Below are positions 15,196-24,338 of a DNA stretch of 64,000 nt, piece after piece (within the stretch, counting starts at the first letter, position 1; every line of letters begins with the position of its first letter). This stretch comes from Lewinella sp. IMCC34183. GTDB taxonomy: Bacteria > Bacteroidota > Bacteroidia > Chitinophagales > Saprospiraceae. The notes beneath the pieces were generated by a model. It did no database searches. It was not told the DNA's origin and worked only from the letters and a program-made list of their open reading frames with translations. The translations under genes were made by a program, and so were the position numbers. Location: the NCBI RefSeq assembly GCF_003390915.1, contig NZ_QMEM01000001.1, positions 186,001 to 250,000 of the forward strand. The letters are read 5' to 3'.

Positions 15196-16554
15196 ATGCA
15201 ACATTACCGCAACCGTTGCCAACCCTCAGCCGGAAATTACAGCGGTGTGCTCCTGCTCGTCTTGCTGGCCGGCGCAGGGCTGGGAGCCCAGACCGCCCTG
15301 CCCCTGAAGTTTGACGTCGGAGTGGGCCCGCTGGCGAAGGGCTTCCTTGCCGTTGCGGATACCACGCTGTATACCCCGGAGCGGGGCTTCGGACTGATCA
15401 GCGAAGCGCCCGTGCGTAGCGTACGGAGATCGGGGAAGGACGCGCTGACCGGCGACTTTCTCACTTCCGACGTGCCATTCTACTTTGTGGTCGATCTGCC
15501 CGAGGGGCACTACGACGTTACGCTTACGCTCGGCGACCCGGAAGGGGAAAGCCAAACCACCGTAAAGGCGGAATCCCGCCGACTGATGCTGGAGGGGCTG
15601 CGTACCGAGCCCGGCCGCCCCACCTCGGTCACCTTTACCGTCAACGTCCGCACCCCCCGGATCGACACTACGGAAACCATTCGCCTGAAATCACGCGAAC
15701 TCGGCTACCTCAACTGGGACCAGCAGCTCACGCTGGAATTCAACGGCCCCCGCACCTGCGTCAGCGCCATAGAGATCCGGCGCGCCGTCGACCCGGTGGT
15801 GGTGTATCTGGCGGGTAATTCGACGGTAACCGACCAGGAGAACGAACCGTGGGCGTCGTGGGGGCAGATGCTGCCGCGCTTCCTGCAGCGGGGGGTGTCG
15901 GTCGCCAACTACGCGGAGTCGGGCGAGGCCCTGCGGAGTTTCGTGGCCGAAAAACGGCTGGACAAGATCGCCAGCCTGATCAAGGCGGGCGACTACCTCT
16001 TCGTAGAGTTTGCCCACAACGACCAGAAATCCGGCAGTGCCCACGTGGAGCCGTTCACTACCTATCAGGAGGAGCTCCGGCGCTTCATCGGCGTGGCCCG
16101 CGAGCGGGGCGCCACGCCGGTGCTGGTCACCTCCATGCACCGCCGCAACTTTGACGCGGACGGAAAGATCGTCAATACGCTCGGCGACTACCCGGAGGCC
16201 ATGCGGCAACTGGCCCGCGCGGAGGGCGTGGCCCTCATCGACCTCAACGCCATGAGTAAACAATTCTACGAGGCCCTGGGGCCGGAGGCGTCCAAGCAGG
16301 CCTTCGTGCACTACCCGGCGGGCGCCTTTCCCGGGCAGCGGGAGGCGCTGGCCGACAATACCCACTTCAACCCCTACGGCGCCTATACCTTGGCCCGTTG
16401 TGTACTCCTGGGCATCCGGGCGAATGACCTGGACCTGGTGAAGTATTTCCGTGACGACGTGGAGCCCTTCGATCCGGCACGGCCCGATCCGGCGGACGCA
16501 TGGCACTGGCCCGCAAGCCTGAATGCCAACGCCCGGAAGCCGGACGGCAACTGA
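15196..16554 (+). CDS. SGNH-fold rhamnogalacturonan-acetylesterase-like hydrolase
   Basis: I start at ATG 15196, which gives a signal peptide ending L-G-A-Q (about residue 35). Residues about 36-190 form a beta-rich N-terminal domain, and about 195-430 the SGNH hydrolase. Block I is Y-L-A-G-N-S-T-V, with N where D is usual but the serine kept. Block III is H-N-D, and block V is D-N-T-H-F-N-P with the catalytic Asp and His. This layout matches carbohydrate acetylesterases of the rhamnogalacturonan type, which remove acetyl groups from pectin. The secreted enzyme would fit with the pectate lyase at 31.5-32.9 kb. Confidence 0.85.
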   Translation: MQHYRNRCQPSAGNYSGVLLLVLLAGAGLGAQTALPLKFDVGVGPLAKGFLAVADTTLYTPERGFGLISEAPVRSVRRSGKDALTGDFLTSDVPFYFVVDLPEGHYDVTLTLGDPEGESQTTVKAESRRLMLEGLRTEPGRPTSVTFTVNVRTPRIDTTETIRLKSRELGYLNWDQQLTLEFNGPRTCVSAIEIRRAVDPVVVYLAGNSTVTDQENEPWASWGQMLPRFLQRGVSVANYAESGEALRSFVAEKRLDKIASLIKAGDYLFVEFAHNDQKSGSAHVEPFTTYQEELRRFIGVARERGATPVLVTSMHRRNFDADGKIVNTLGDYPEAMRQLARAEGVALIDLNAMSKQFYEALGPEASKQAFVHYPAGAFPGQREALADNTHFNPYGAYTLARCVLLGIRANDLDLVKYFRDDVEPFDPARPDPADAWHWPASLNANARKPDGN

Positions 16555-16675
16555 TTCAGGTACGCAGCAAGCCGGCGCTGCTCCGCGCGCGGGATAAACG
16601 ACGAATAAAATTCGTCCAGCGCGGCGGCGGCGCAGTATATTCCACAGAACGGCTTTTTCCGAAAGGCACGGCCCG

Positions 16676-18448
16676 ATGTACTTCCACCCTAACCCGAATT
16701 CCGTGACCGATTCCGAACCGCCCCCCCTGACCCTGCCGCCCTCGATCGCGGAATGGGTACGGGCAAATCCGTTACCGACCCAACTGCTCACGGGGGACGG
16801 CGGCGTTTTGATCACCAACGCCGCCTTTTCTACCCTGCTGAACCAGCTGGGACGGGGCCCGGACGATCTCCTCACCGACCTGCTCCCAACCGGATGGGAA
16901 CTACCCGTGTCGCAGAAGGGGTGGTTCGCTACCCTGCGTTCCGGGGAATGCCTGGTAAAGAAGCTGCGCCTGCGGGGCGACCAGCGGTACACCTTTCACC
17001 TGGTGAAGCTTACCCTGCCCGGCGGGGTGTGTCTTTGCTGCATGTTAATGCCCGGCGATGACCTCTCGGAAGCCCGCCTCGTCGGCATCCTCAATTCGAT
17101 CGCCTGTTACGTGATGGAGATCGACACCCGGGGCAACCTTTCCTACCTCAACGACCCGCTGCGGGAGCGGCTGGGTTACGCGCTGGGTGACCTGAAGCGC
17201 CTGGGGCACGTCCGCCAGCTGTGGGATCGCTTTCGGACCGACGAGCTACTCCGGCTACTTGCGGAGGTGGACAACCACGGTCAGGTACAGTTCCGCGGGG
17301 GGCTCACCCGCAAGGATGGCAAAGTGATGCCGATGGAAATCAGTATCGTCGCCAGTCAGCTGCCCAACGAAAGTCTGTACCTAGTTACGGCAAGGGACGT
17401 TGCGGCTAAATTCAGCCACGAGGTCTCACTCAACACTGCCCTGGTGGAGGTCGGGGAGTACGCCAGGACGGTCGAAAACGAGAATCACGACCTCCGCGCC
17501 AAGCTCAATTACCGCGTGGAGGAAACCCACCTGGTGTACCGGAGTGCCGCCTTTGGGGCGGTAGTGCGCCGCATTCAGCACGTTGCGCCCGGGGACGATT
17601 GCGTACTCATCACGGGCGAACCCGGCACCGGCAAGCAACTGATCGGCCGCGCCATCCACGAACTGAGCCGGCGGGCGGACCAGCCACTGATCACGGTAGA
17701 CTGTGCGGCCCTGCCGCCGGCCCTGCTCGAGCGCGAACTCTTCACCTACCAACCGGACACCTTTGCTAAGGCCGCAAACCTCCGGCCGGCATATTACCAG
17801 GCGGCCGCCGGGGGGACGCTCCTGCTGCGCGAGATCGGGGCACTTCCCCTGCCGATGCAGGCGCGCTTGCTGGAGATGATGGAGGGAGAAACCACCCCGC
17901 CGGTACGGTTACTCGCCACCACGAACCTGGACCTCCAGCGCCTGGCGGAGCGGGGAAGCTTCCGGGCGGAGTTGCTGGACCGGCTGAACGTATACCCGGT
18001 GGCGTGCATTCCGCTACGGGAGCGCCGCGCAGACATTTACCCCCTGGTACGGCACTTCATCGATACCTTCAACCAGCAGTATGGCAACGGAATATCCGGC
18101 ATCGACGCCACCTCCCTGCGGCACCTGCAAGCGTACCACTTTCCGGGCAATATCCGGGAGCTGGAACAGATAGTCGAACGCGCCTATATCCTGGCGGCGG
18201 GCGGGCTGCCCCCGCAGCCACAACCAACCAAGGCGAGCAGGCACCCGGGAAAGCCGCCGGAGCTCAACCTCTTCGACGGTATGCTGACCGAGTTCGTAGC
18301 CTTTGAGGAGTACCAGCGCAAATACCTCCAACGCGTTCTGGATAGTGCAGCGGGCAAGGTAAGTGGGGAGGGTGGCGCAGCCGAGATCCTAGGGATGCAT
18401 CCGCAGACGCTATTCAGTAAGCTTCGCAAACTGGGAATCCGGAGATAA
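16676..18448 (+). CDS. PAS-AAA+-Fis regulator resembling a sigma-54 activator but with degenerate ATPase motifs (copy 1)
   Basis: 590 residues from ATG 16676. A GTG at 16703 (V-T-D-S) aligns better with the start of copy 2. Order: PAS-like sensor parts (about 20-125 and 135-245), a linker, an AAA+ module (about 285-505) and a Fis-type helix-turn-helix (about 555-590, Q-T-L-F-S-K-L-R-K-L). Walker A is intact (G-E-P-G-T-G-K-Q, 314-321). After R-E-L-F the sigma-54 contact loop G-A-F-T-G-A is replaced by D-T-F-A-K-A, and Walker B reads L-L-L-R-E-I-G, with Arg instead of Asp. It therefore probably cannot act as a normal sigma-54 activator. It may bind ATP without remodelling polymerase. Confidence 0.85.
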   Translation: MYFHPNPNSVTDSEPPPLTLPPSIAEWVRANPLPTQLLTGDGGVLITNAAFSTLLNQLGRGPDDLLTDLLPTGWELPVSQKGWFATLRSGECLVKKLRLRGDQRYTFHLVKLTLPGGVCLCCMLMPGDDLSEARLVGILNSIACYVMEIDTRGNLSYLNDPLRERLGYALGDLKRLGHVRQLWDRFRTDELLRLLAEVDNHGQVQFRGGLTRKDGKVMPMEISIVASQLPNESLYLVTARDVAAKFSHEVSLNTALVEVGEYARTVENENHDLRAKLNYRVEETHLVYRSAAFGAVVRRIQHVAPGDDCVLITGEPGTGKQLIGRAIHELSRRADQPLITVDCAALPPALLERELFTYQPDTFAKAANLRPAYYQAAAGGTLLLREIGALPLPMQARLLEMMEGETTPPVRLLATTNLDLQRLAERGSFRAELLDRLNVYPVACIPLRERRADIYPLVRHFIDTFNQQYGNGISGIDATSLRHLQAYHFPGNIRELEQIVERAYILAAGGLPPQPQPTKASRHPGKPPELNLFDGMLTEFVAFEEYQRKYLQRVLDSAAGKVSGEGGAAEILGMHPQTLFSKLRKLGIRR

Positions 18449-18458
18449 GGCCACCGCC

Positions 18459-18734
18459 TTACTTTCGTGCGTCCCCTTCCGGACAGCTGCAGCTGGTTTC
18501 ATCGCAGCCTAAGGTCTCCTTGGTGTAAAAGTCCCGCAATGTCCCCCCGTGCCCGGATTCCGCCAGCCGGTAACGGAAGCTCTCGTCCCCGGCCGCGGCG
18601 TAGTTTCCGGAAAAGAACTCGATGAATGACGTACGGCTGTGTTGGTGGGGGTCATATTCGACTATAACCGTCACGAGTTGCCAGCGATCGTGGATCAAGG
18701 CGTAGCTGACGATGGCAAGGGGAGCGGCGAACAT
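18459..18734 (-). CDS. Small hypothetical protein
   Basis: 91 residues with no signal peptide, an aromatic-rich middle and a Cys-rich tail (C-D-E-T-S-C-S-C) that could bind metal or form disulfides. Not recognised. It follows the small paralog gene at 18753 by 18 bases on the same strand, so the two may be one transcript. It converges with regulator copy 1, leaving 10 bases between stops. Confidence 0.5.
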   Translation of the reverse strand: MFAAPLAIVSYALIHDRWQLVTVIVEYDPHQHSRTSFIEFFSGNYAAAGDESFRYRLAESGHGGTLRDFYTKETLGCDETSCSCPEGDARK

Positions 18735-18752
18735 AGGAGAGGGAATTCAGAA

Positions 18753-19022
18753 TCAAGCCCGCCTCCCGGAGCCACCCGGCACACGCAGCGGGGGTCCAAT
18801 GGGTCGCAGCGCTGGATGGGCAATGGTGCAGATGCCGGCCGTGCCCAACTCGGAGAAATAGTGAGGGCACGGGCCCTTCAGCAGCCCGTTCCAGCAGGTG
18901 AGCACCTCCGGCCGGTCGGTGGTGAGTCGGATCAGTTGGCCCCCGGTAAGGGCCAGGTCGACACCACCGCGGTTGTTATCGGTGTCCCAGAATACTTCGT
19001 AGGAAAGGATGGAGAACGTCAT
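18753..19022 (-). CDS. Small conserved protein, paralog of the one at 21295 (copy 1)
   Basis: I start at ATG 19022 (M-T-F-S-I-L-S-Y), not the longer frame from 19109, because similarity to the paralog begins here: S-Y-x-x-x-W-D-x-x-x-N with G-x-x-x-L-x-L, then D-x-P-x-x-L. It is about 89 residues and probably all beta. The other copy is next to regulator copy 2, so regulator and small protein look like a duplicated pair. Function unknown. Confidence 0.55.
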   Translation of the reverse strand: MTFSILSYEVFWDTDNNRGGVDLALTGGQLIRLTTDRPEVLTCWNGLLKGPCPHYFSELGTAGICTIAHPALRPIGPPLRVPGGSGRRA

Positions 19023-19109
19023 CGGGAATCTGTTGGGTGATGGTGGGCCAAGGGAAGCCCGGAGCAACCTATTGGTCAAGCTCCGGGCTTCGGTAAGTAA
19101 GGGATACAA

Positions 19110-19463
19110 ATCAAAGGAGTGATCGCATAGGGCAGGTCCTTTAGCCCCTGGCTTCGGGGGATGTACCCCCGCGCCCCGGCACTTCGTACTCCTAAGTTAG
19201 GGAGGCGTCGTGGGCTTTTGGTGACCGCGAAAGCCATTTATCAAATGGCGTAAACATTATCTACGCTGTTCATCGATAAGCGTAAATAACCTTAACAAGT
19301 CCCGCGTATTCCCGCTATACCTCGACGCTGCACCGCTCCGACGGTTTTTACCTGTTATGTAATGGCGTAAGAGTTTTCCCTCCCCGTATTCATCCGGCGA
19401 TTGTTGGTAATATCCCGCCTTTAGCGCGCGGCAGCGCTTCTTATACCCCAACACAACTCTTTA
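19110..19463. other. Intergenic region upstream of regulator copy 2
   Basis: No convincing gene. It holds a palindrome CCATTT-ATC-AAATGG (19234-19248), and the decamer AATGGCGTAA occurs twice, at 19244-19253 and 19361-19370. These could be binding sites controlling the regulator at 19464 or the divergent small gene. Confidence 0.45.
19234..19248. promoter_or_regulatory. Inverted repeat CCATTT-N3-AAATGG, candidate operator
   Basis: A perfect 6+3+6 inverted repeat. Its right arm overlaps the first of two AATGGCGTAA decamers (second at 19361-19370), which point to the regulator start at 19464. Confidence 0.35.
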
Positions 19464-21224
19464 ATGACCGATTTTGCACCTGATTCTTCCACCCTGCCGC
19501 CCGCCATCGCGGAGTGGGTACAGGTTAATCCCCTGCCGACTCAGCTGCTGGACGAGGACGGGGAACCCCTCCTTACCAATGGGGCATTTACGGACTTGCT
19601 GAGCCAGCTGGGGTGGGGTAGTGGTGACCTGCTGTCAGAGCTACTACTCACCCAGGGAGAAGATTCGCCGGCGCCCCGGGAGTGGCTGGCCAACCTCCGG
19701 CCCGGGGAGTGCCTGGTCCGGAAGCTGTGGCCCGAGCGCGACGAGCCCTACACGTTTCACCTCGTCAAGCTTGTACTCTCAGAAGGGAGCTGCATCTGCT
19801 GCATGCTAATGCCCACTGAGGACCACTCCGAAACCCGCTTTACCGGCATCCTAAACGCAATGACCTGTTTCGTCCTGGAGTTTGACGCCCGGGGGAAGGT
19901 ATCCTACCTCAACGATCCGCTGCGTGCACACCTGGGGTACGCGCTGCGGGAACTGCGGCGGCTGACCCACTTGCGCCAACTGTTGGACGGCTTTAGTGAA
20001 GACGAGCTCCGACGCCGCCTGGCCGAGGTGGGCGAGCGGGGCCGGGTACACTTTCGGGGCAAGCTGATCCGCCAGGACGGCACCGCCATCCCTATGGAAA
20101 TGAGTATCGTCGGCAGCCAGTCCGGCGGCGAAAGCCTATACCTGCTCTCCGCGCGCGACATCGGTGCGCAGCTCGCGCACGAGGCGACACTCAACACGGC
20201 ACTGGCTGCGGCCGAACGCCAGGCAGAGGCAAGCAAAGGCGAAATTCGCGATCTGCGGGCGCGGCTGGGCCGGCAGGCCGGCGAAACCCGCCCGGTTTAC
20301 CGGAGTGAGGCATTCGGCTCGGTCGTGCGGCGGGTCCACCACCTGGCGGAGCTGAACGTTCCCGTCCTCATCACCGGCGAACCGGGAACCGGCAAGCGGC
20401 TCCTCGCCCGCCACCTTCACGAACTGAGCCGGCGGGCCGACCGGTCCCTGGTGACGGTAGACTGTGCCGCCTTGCCGCCCGCCCTGGTCGGGCGCGAGCT
20501 CTTCGGGGGGGCCACCGCCCCGGGGGGCCTCCGGGCGGCTGCCGGCGGCACCCTCTTGCTCCATGCGGTCGAAGCGCTTCCGCCGCCGGTCCAAGCGAAA
20601 CTGGCCAGGTTTTTGCAGGACGGAGAATTCACTTCTCGATACGGCGATCAAGCCGCTACCGTTGATGTCCGGATACTCTGTACCACCACGCAGGACCTAC
20701 AATCGTTGGTAGACGAAGGGGCATTTCTCGCGGAACTGTTCTACCGGCTCAACGTTTCCCGAGTGGCGAGTATCCCGCTGCGGAAGCGACGCGACGACAT
20801 TCCTCCCCTCATCGTGCACTTCATACAGCAGTGTAACCAGCGTTTCGGTAAGGAAATTTCCGGTGTCGCGGCTACTACGGTAAACCGGCTCGAAGCGTAC
20901 GACTTTCCGGGAAATGTGGGTGAGTTGAAACGCCTGATCGAGCGTGCCTTCATTACCGCCACGGAAGGGGTGCTGCCGGTGATCGTGCCTCCGGACATGC
21001 CGGCGCCCGGCGGAAGCGCGTCACAGGCGCCTCCGGTGCTGGACCTGTTCGATGGCACGCTGACCGCGTTTGTGTCCTTCGAGGAGTACCAGCGCAGGTA
21101 CATTCAGCTCGTGCTCGACAGCACGGGAGGCAAGGTCAGCGGCCCGGGCGGGGCGGCCGACATCCTGCAGATGCACCCCCAGACGCTGTTCAGCAAACTC
21201 CGCAAATTGGGCATCCGGCGGTGA
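19464..21224 (+). CDS. PAS-AAA+-Fis regulator resembling a sigma-54 activator but with degenerate ATPase motifs (copy 2)
   Basis: 586 residues, colinear with the copy at 16676 along its whole length (shared P-L-P-T-Q-L-L near the start, L-S-Y-L-N-D-P-L-R-type PAS core, and an identical C-terminal H-P-Q-T-L-F-S-K-L-R-K-L-G-I-R-R). Walker A is kept (G-E-P-G-T-G-K-R, 305-312). The G-A-F-T-G-A region is shortened away: after R-E-L-F comes G-G-A-T-A-P-G-G. Walker B reads L-L-L-H-A-V-E, losing both acidic residues, and the arginine-finger region reads F-L-A-E-L. This copy is even less able to hydrolyse ATP than copy 1. PAS domains suggest a ligand or protein signal. Confidence 0.85.
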   Translation: MTDFAPDSSTLPPAIAEWVQVNPLPTQLLDEDGEPLLTNGAFTDLLSQLGWGSGDLLSELLLTQGEDSPAPREWLANLRPGECLVRKLWPERDEPYTFHLVKLVLSEGSCICCMLMPTEDHSETRFTGILNAMTCFVLEFDARGKVSYLNDPLRAHLGYALRELRRLTHLRQLLDGFSEDELRRRLAEVGERGRVHFRGKLIRQDGTAIPMEMSIVGSQSGGESLYLLSARDIGAQLAHEATLNTALAAAERQAEASKGEIRDLRARLGRQAGETRPVYRSEAFGSVVRRVHHLAELNVPVLITGEPGTGKRLLARHLHELSRRADRSLVTVDCAALPPALVGRELFGGATAPGGLRAAAGGTLLLHAVEALPPPVQAKLARFLQDGEFTSRYGDQAATVDVRILCTTTQDLQSLVDEGAFLAELFYRLNVSRVASIPLRKRRDDIPPLIVHFIQQCNQRFGKEISGVAATTVNRLEAYDFPGNVGELKRLIERAFITATEGVLPVIVPPDMPAPGGSASQAPPVLDLFDGTLTAFVSFEEYQRRYIQLVLDSTGGKVSGPGGAADILQMHPQTLFSKLRKLGIRR

Positions 21225-21294
21225 GCCGGCGGGCGGCCCGTGATCCGAGGCGCCAAACTGAGCTAAAAGTGTACATTAAGGGTTTAGGAGAAAA

Positions 21295-21615
21295 ATGGAG
21301 AGCCCACCCGCGAGGGAATTGCTCCTTCACCAAAGGTCAGCGGTGGACGTACCCCAACCACACTTTGTAAAGATCGTGAGCTACCAACTGCACTGGGATA
21401 TGACACAGAATGCCGGAAACATTCACCTCCGCCTGGCAGACGATTCGGTAGTTACCGTGGAAGCGGACCATCCGGGCAAGTTGGTGGTGTGGGTGGACCT
21501 ACTGCGCAACGATACACCGGTGTTTTACTGGAGAAACGGGGAAAAGGAGGGCTTGGCTTCCGGCTGGGAATCCCTTCCGGAAGCCGACGACCATTCGCAG
21601 GATGGTCAGGCATAA
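21295..21615 (+). CDS. Small conserved protein, paralog of the one at 18753 (copy 2)
   Basis: 106 residues. From residue about 25 it matches copy 1: I-V-S-Y-Q-L-H-W-D then N-x-G-x-x-x-L-x-L, D-H-P-x-x-L and V-D-L-L-R. It has about 24 additional N-terminal residues that could be untranslated. It lies 70 bases downstream of regulator copy 2 on the same strand and may share its transcript. Function unknown. Confidence 0.6.
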   Translation: MESPPARELLLHQRSAVDVPQPHFVKIVSYQLHWDMTQNAGNIHLRLADDSVVTVEADHPGKLVVWVDLLRNDTPVFYWRNGEKEGLASGWESLPEADDHSQDGQA

Positions 21616-21734
21616 CATTATTCCGTATTTCAACCTCCGTTCCAGAAGGCCCCGCACCCGCGTCCGCGCCACCTTAAGTCTGCGTTAACGCTGGTGCGTG
21701 CGGAAAAAAGGGCAGGACCCCGCATATTGGGACC

Positions 21735-22721
21735 ATGAGATCTCTCCTTACGCTGTGGTTGCTGTACACGGCAATTACGGCCTGCGCCGCCCAGCCTGTC
21801 CCTCCGTCCGATACCACCCCGGCCGTGGCGTACATCGATGCGTTTTTCACCACCGTACGTACCCGGGTACTGGACCGTGAAACCTTTGACTGGGCAGCCC
21901 TGCGCCGGCGCGCCGACAGCCTCGCGCGGGGCGCGACCAGGCCGGCGGAAACGTATCCGGCCCTGCAGGATATGCTCAGGCGAGTAAACCGCCACTCCTT
22001 CCTCATGGATTCTACCCAAACGGCCGCGTGGCGGTCCGGGAGCGGGGGAGCGCAGGACGATGGGGGCATACAGGATATCCCCCAGGCGACCGGCCGGGTC
22101 ATCAGTCCGGAGGTGAGCTATGTAATCGTACCCATGGTGAGTTCCGGTCATCCCGCGACGCTGCAGCACTTCGCCGATTCGCTGCAGTCGCTCATCGCCA
22201 GCCTGGACGGTCCCCGGACCACCGACTGGATAGTCGACCTACGCGGCAATAGCGGTGGCAACTGCTGGCCAATGCTCGCCGGACTGGGGCCAATCCTGGG
22301 GCGGGGTACCGCCGGCTACTTCATGGATCGCGACGGCAGCCACGCTACGGCCTGGGGCTACCGAAAGGATGGCTCATTCATGGGGCGCCGCAGGATGGTC
22401 AGGGTAAGCGGTCGGCCCTACAAGCTGCGGCACCCGTCACCCCGCGTGGCCGTGCTGACCGACGGGCGCACCGGCAGTTCGGGGGAAGTAGTCACCGTGG
22501 CCTTCCGCGGACGCCCCGACACCCGGAGTTTCGGCGCGGCGACGGCAGGCTTTTCCACCACGAACACTACCATCTTTCTGTCCGACGGCGCGCTGCTGAA
22601 CCTGACCGTATCCGTGTACGGCGACCGGAACAAACGGGCCTACGGCGATAAGATCGTCCCCGACGTCGTGACCGACGATGCGCTGACGGCGGCAAAAGCC
22701 TGGCTGGACGGTGCGCGGTAG
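21735..22721 (+). CDS. S41 family (C-terminal processing) peptidase, secreted
   Basis: 328 residues with an N-terminal signal peptide that could be a lipoprotein signal (T-A-C-A-A). The S41 core is clear: D-L-R-G-N-S-G-G-N at about 168-176 and the serine motif G-R-T-G-S-S-G-E at about 241-248. The basic partner is expected about 25-30 residues later and I cannot fix it. No PDZ domain is visible, so it belongs with the short S41 proteins typical of Bacteroidota, not with CtpA. Probably cleaves exported proteins or peptides. Alone in its transcription unit. Confidence 0.85.
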   Translation: MRSLLTLWLLYTAITACAAQPVPPSDTTPAVAYIDAFFTTVRTRVLDRETFDWAALRRRADSLARGATRPAETYPALQDMLRRVNRHSFLMDSTQTAAWRSGSGGAQDDGGIQDIPQATGRVISPEVSYVIVPMVSSGHPATLQHFADSLQSLIASLDGPRTTDWIVDLRGNSGGNCWPMLAGLGPILGRGTAGYFMDRDGSHATAWGYRKDGSFMGRRRMVRVSGRPYKLRHPSPRVAVLTDGRTGSSGEVVTVAFRGRPDTRSFGAATAGFSTTNTTIFLSDGALLNLTVSVYGDRNKRAYGDKIVPDVVTDDALTAAKAWLDGAR

Positions 22722-23302
22722 CACCGGCAGTAGCCATAGCGATGAGGTCGTTGCAGGCAACATCACCGTCGTAGGTATCCACCTCCGCCGCGGTCAGCGG
22801 CCGCACGGTCCCTCCGTCGTTGATAGCCCCCCGCACAGCCGATTTTTCCCTAATAAAGCTCATCCGGTACGTATTCCCGAGGAAAGGATTCGTTACTTCG
22901 CCGCCGCAACCGAGGCCAACTGACGAAACAGGAGGAGAGGAAAGAGCGGGTACGTCTGGCGCATTCTGGTAAGATGGTGCAGGGAAACCTAACGGAAAGG
23001 TAACCGGTGTTAGGGCCTTCCGTCACCGGAAAAGCGCGCGATCGGGGGAACGATGAAACCCCTTTCTTTACGGGCTTTCTCCTCTAAGCCAGCGCCGAGC
23101 GACCCCGCGTACCTTCCCCGCACCTGCGGTCCCGTCCTCCGATCCGGTCCCGCTTGCTGTCTCCGTAAACCAGCTATGCCGTTTGGCGCGGCCGCGGGTG
23201 CCGGGCGGTCGGGTAGGGGTGGGGCGGTGGGGTTGGGGAGCCTGCAGGTCCGCGGACACCGGAACGGCAAACCCGGCGGAGAACCGTGGAAGGGCCGGAT
23301 GC
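22722..23302. other. About 580 bases without a supported gene
   Basis: Only short GC-rich frames that overlap each other on both strands. On the minus strand (22863 leftward) a fragment reads A-I-N-D-G-G-T-V-R-P-L-T-A-A-E-V, which could be a relic of an enzyme. I cannot identify it. Confidence 0.4.
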
Positions 23303-24187
23303 TCATTCCGCTATGTCGGTCGCTTTAGCGGTGCGCAAAAACTCACCCAGGATGTCACGCATGCCCCGTGGCGGCCGACCGATCAGGTTTTCCAGGGTCG
23401 GATCGACGACGGCAAAATCGCCGCGCCGGGCGGCCAGAAAGGTCCCCAGCAGCATCTCCGCGTAAACTTTGGGTACCCCGCTGGCCTCCGTGGCTGCGAG
23501 CCACTCGGCGTCGGTCACCGTGACGTGCCTGATATCCCGACCGCTCTCCTCGGAGGCGAGGCGGACCAGGTCGGACATGGTGTACATCTCCCGGCCAGTG
23601 AGCGGAGGACTGATGCCGTCGATCCGGCCCGGCGTAGCGAGGATAGCGGCATCGGCAGCGGCCAGATCGGCGCGGGCCGTCCAGCTGATCGGTCCGTCTT
23701 CCGGTACCCGCAGCTCGCCGTTCCGTAGCCCGGAACCTACCATGTGCAGCGCACTCTCGGCGTAGAATCCGTGCCGCAACGCCGTGTAAGCGGCAGGCCC
23801 GGCGGCGAGGAATTGCTCGGTCACCGCGTGGTCGTGGGCGGCGGCGAACGGAGAATCCAGGCGGGCACCCTGGTGACTGGTGTACAGAATACGCTCGGCA
23901 CCGGCCGCCCGGGCCGCCCGGATGGCTGCGTGGTGCATTTCCGTGGCGGTGTTGCCGACCTTGTCTACCGATACGATCAGTACCTGGGAGGCTCCGGCAA
24001 ATGCCGTTTCCAGGTCACGGGGGCGGGTAAAGTCTCCCGCCCGCACCTCAATGCCGTCATTTAATTGCGCGGCGGCTTTATGGGTGTCCCGGACGGAAGC
24101 CACGAGTTGGTTTGCGGGTAGGTGTTGGCGGAGGGCGGCGATTACCTGGTGTCCAAGTTGGCCGGTGGCGCCGGTGATGATAATCAT
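23303..24187 (-). CDS. NmrA-like NAD(P)-binding protein / NAD(P)H:quinone reductase type (SDR family)
   Basis: 294 residues. The Rossmann fold opens with I-T-G-A-T-G-Q-L-G, the atypical-SDR (NmrA/QOR2) nucleotide motif G-x-x-G-x-x-G, and S-V-R-D at the end of the second strand is suited to NADP(H). S-D-L-V-R-L-A with later helices forms the substrate cap. Relatives reduce quinones or act as redox sensors. No active-site Tyr-x-x-x-Lys is needed in this group. It is followed upstream by an AraC-type regulator gene (24339-25145) on the same strand, which may control it. Confidence 0.85.
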   Translation of the reverse strand: MIIITGATGQLGHQVIAALRQHLPANQLVASVRDTHKAAAQLNDGIEVRAGDFTRPRDLETAFAGASQVLIVSVDKVGNTATEMHHAAIRAARAAGAERILYTSHQGARLDSPFAAAHDHAVTEQFLAAGPAAYTALRHGFYAESALHMVGSGLRNGELRVPEDGPISWTARADLAAADAAILATPGRIDGISPPLTGREMYTMSDLVRLASEESGRDIRHVTVTDAEWLAATEASGVPKVYAEMLLGTFLAARRGDFAVVDPTLENLIGRPPRGMRDILGEFLRTAKATDIAE

Positions 24188-24338
24188 TGGTAACTACTTT
24201 GGTGATTCGTGCTACGCACTTTCCGGTGAGGGCGGTGCGCTGTTGTTCACCAAAGTTCGGGGTAGGCCGTGGGGCATAATTGTACGGGAGCGACACGGTG
24301 ATGACCCCACGGGTAAAATCGCGACCGTCGACGGGGCG

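Noticed and set aside
15691-16992. Long minus-strand frame over the acetylesterase
   Set aside because: Antisense to a gene with SGNH motifs; no motif of its own.
19257-19454. 65-codon minus-strand frame upstream of the second regulator
   Set aside because: Lies in a region with repeats and a likely promoter; no motif.
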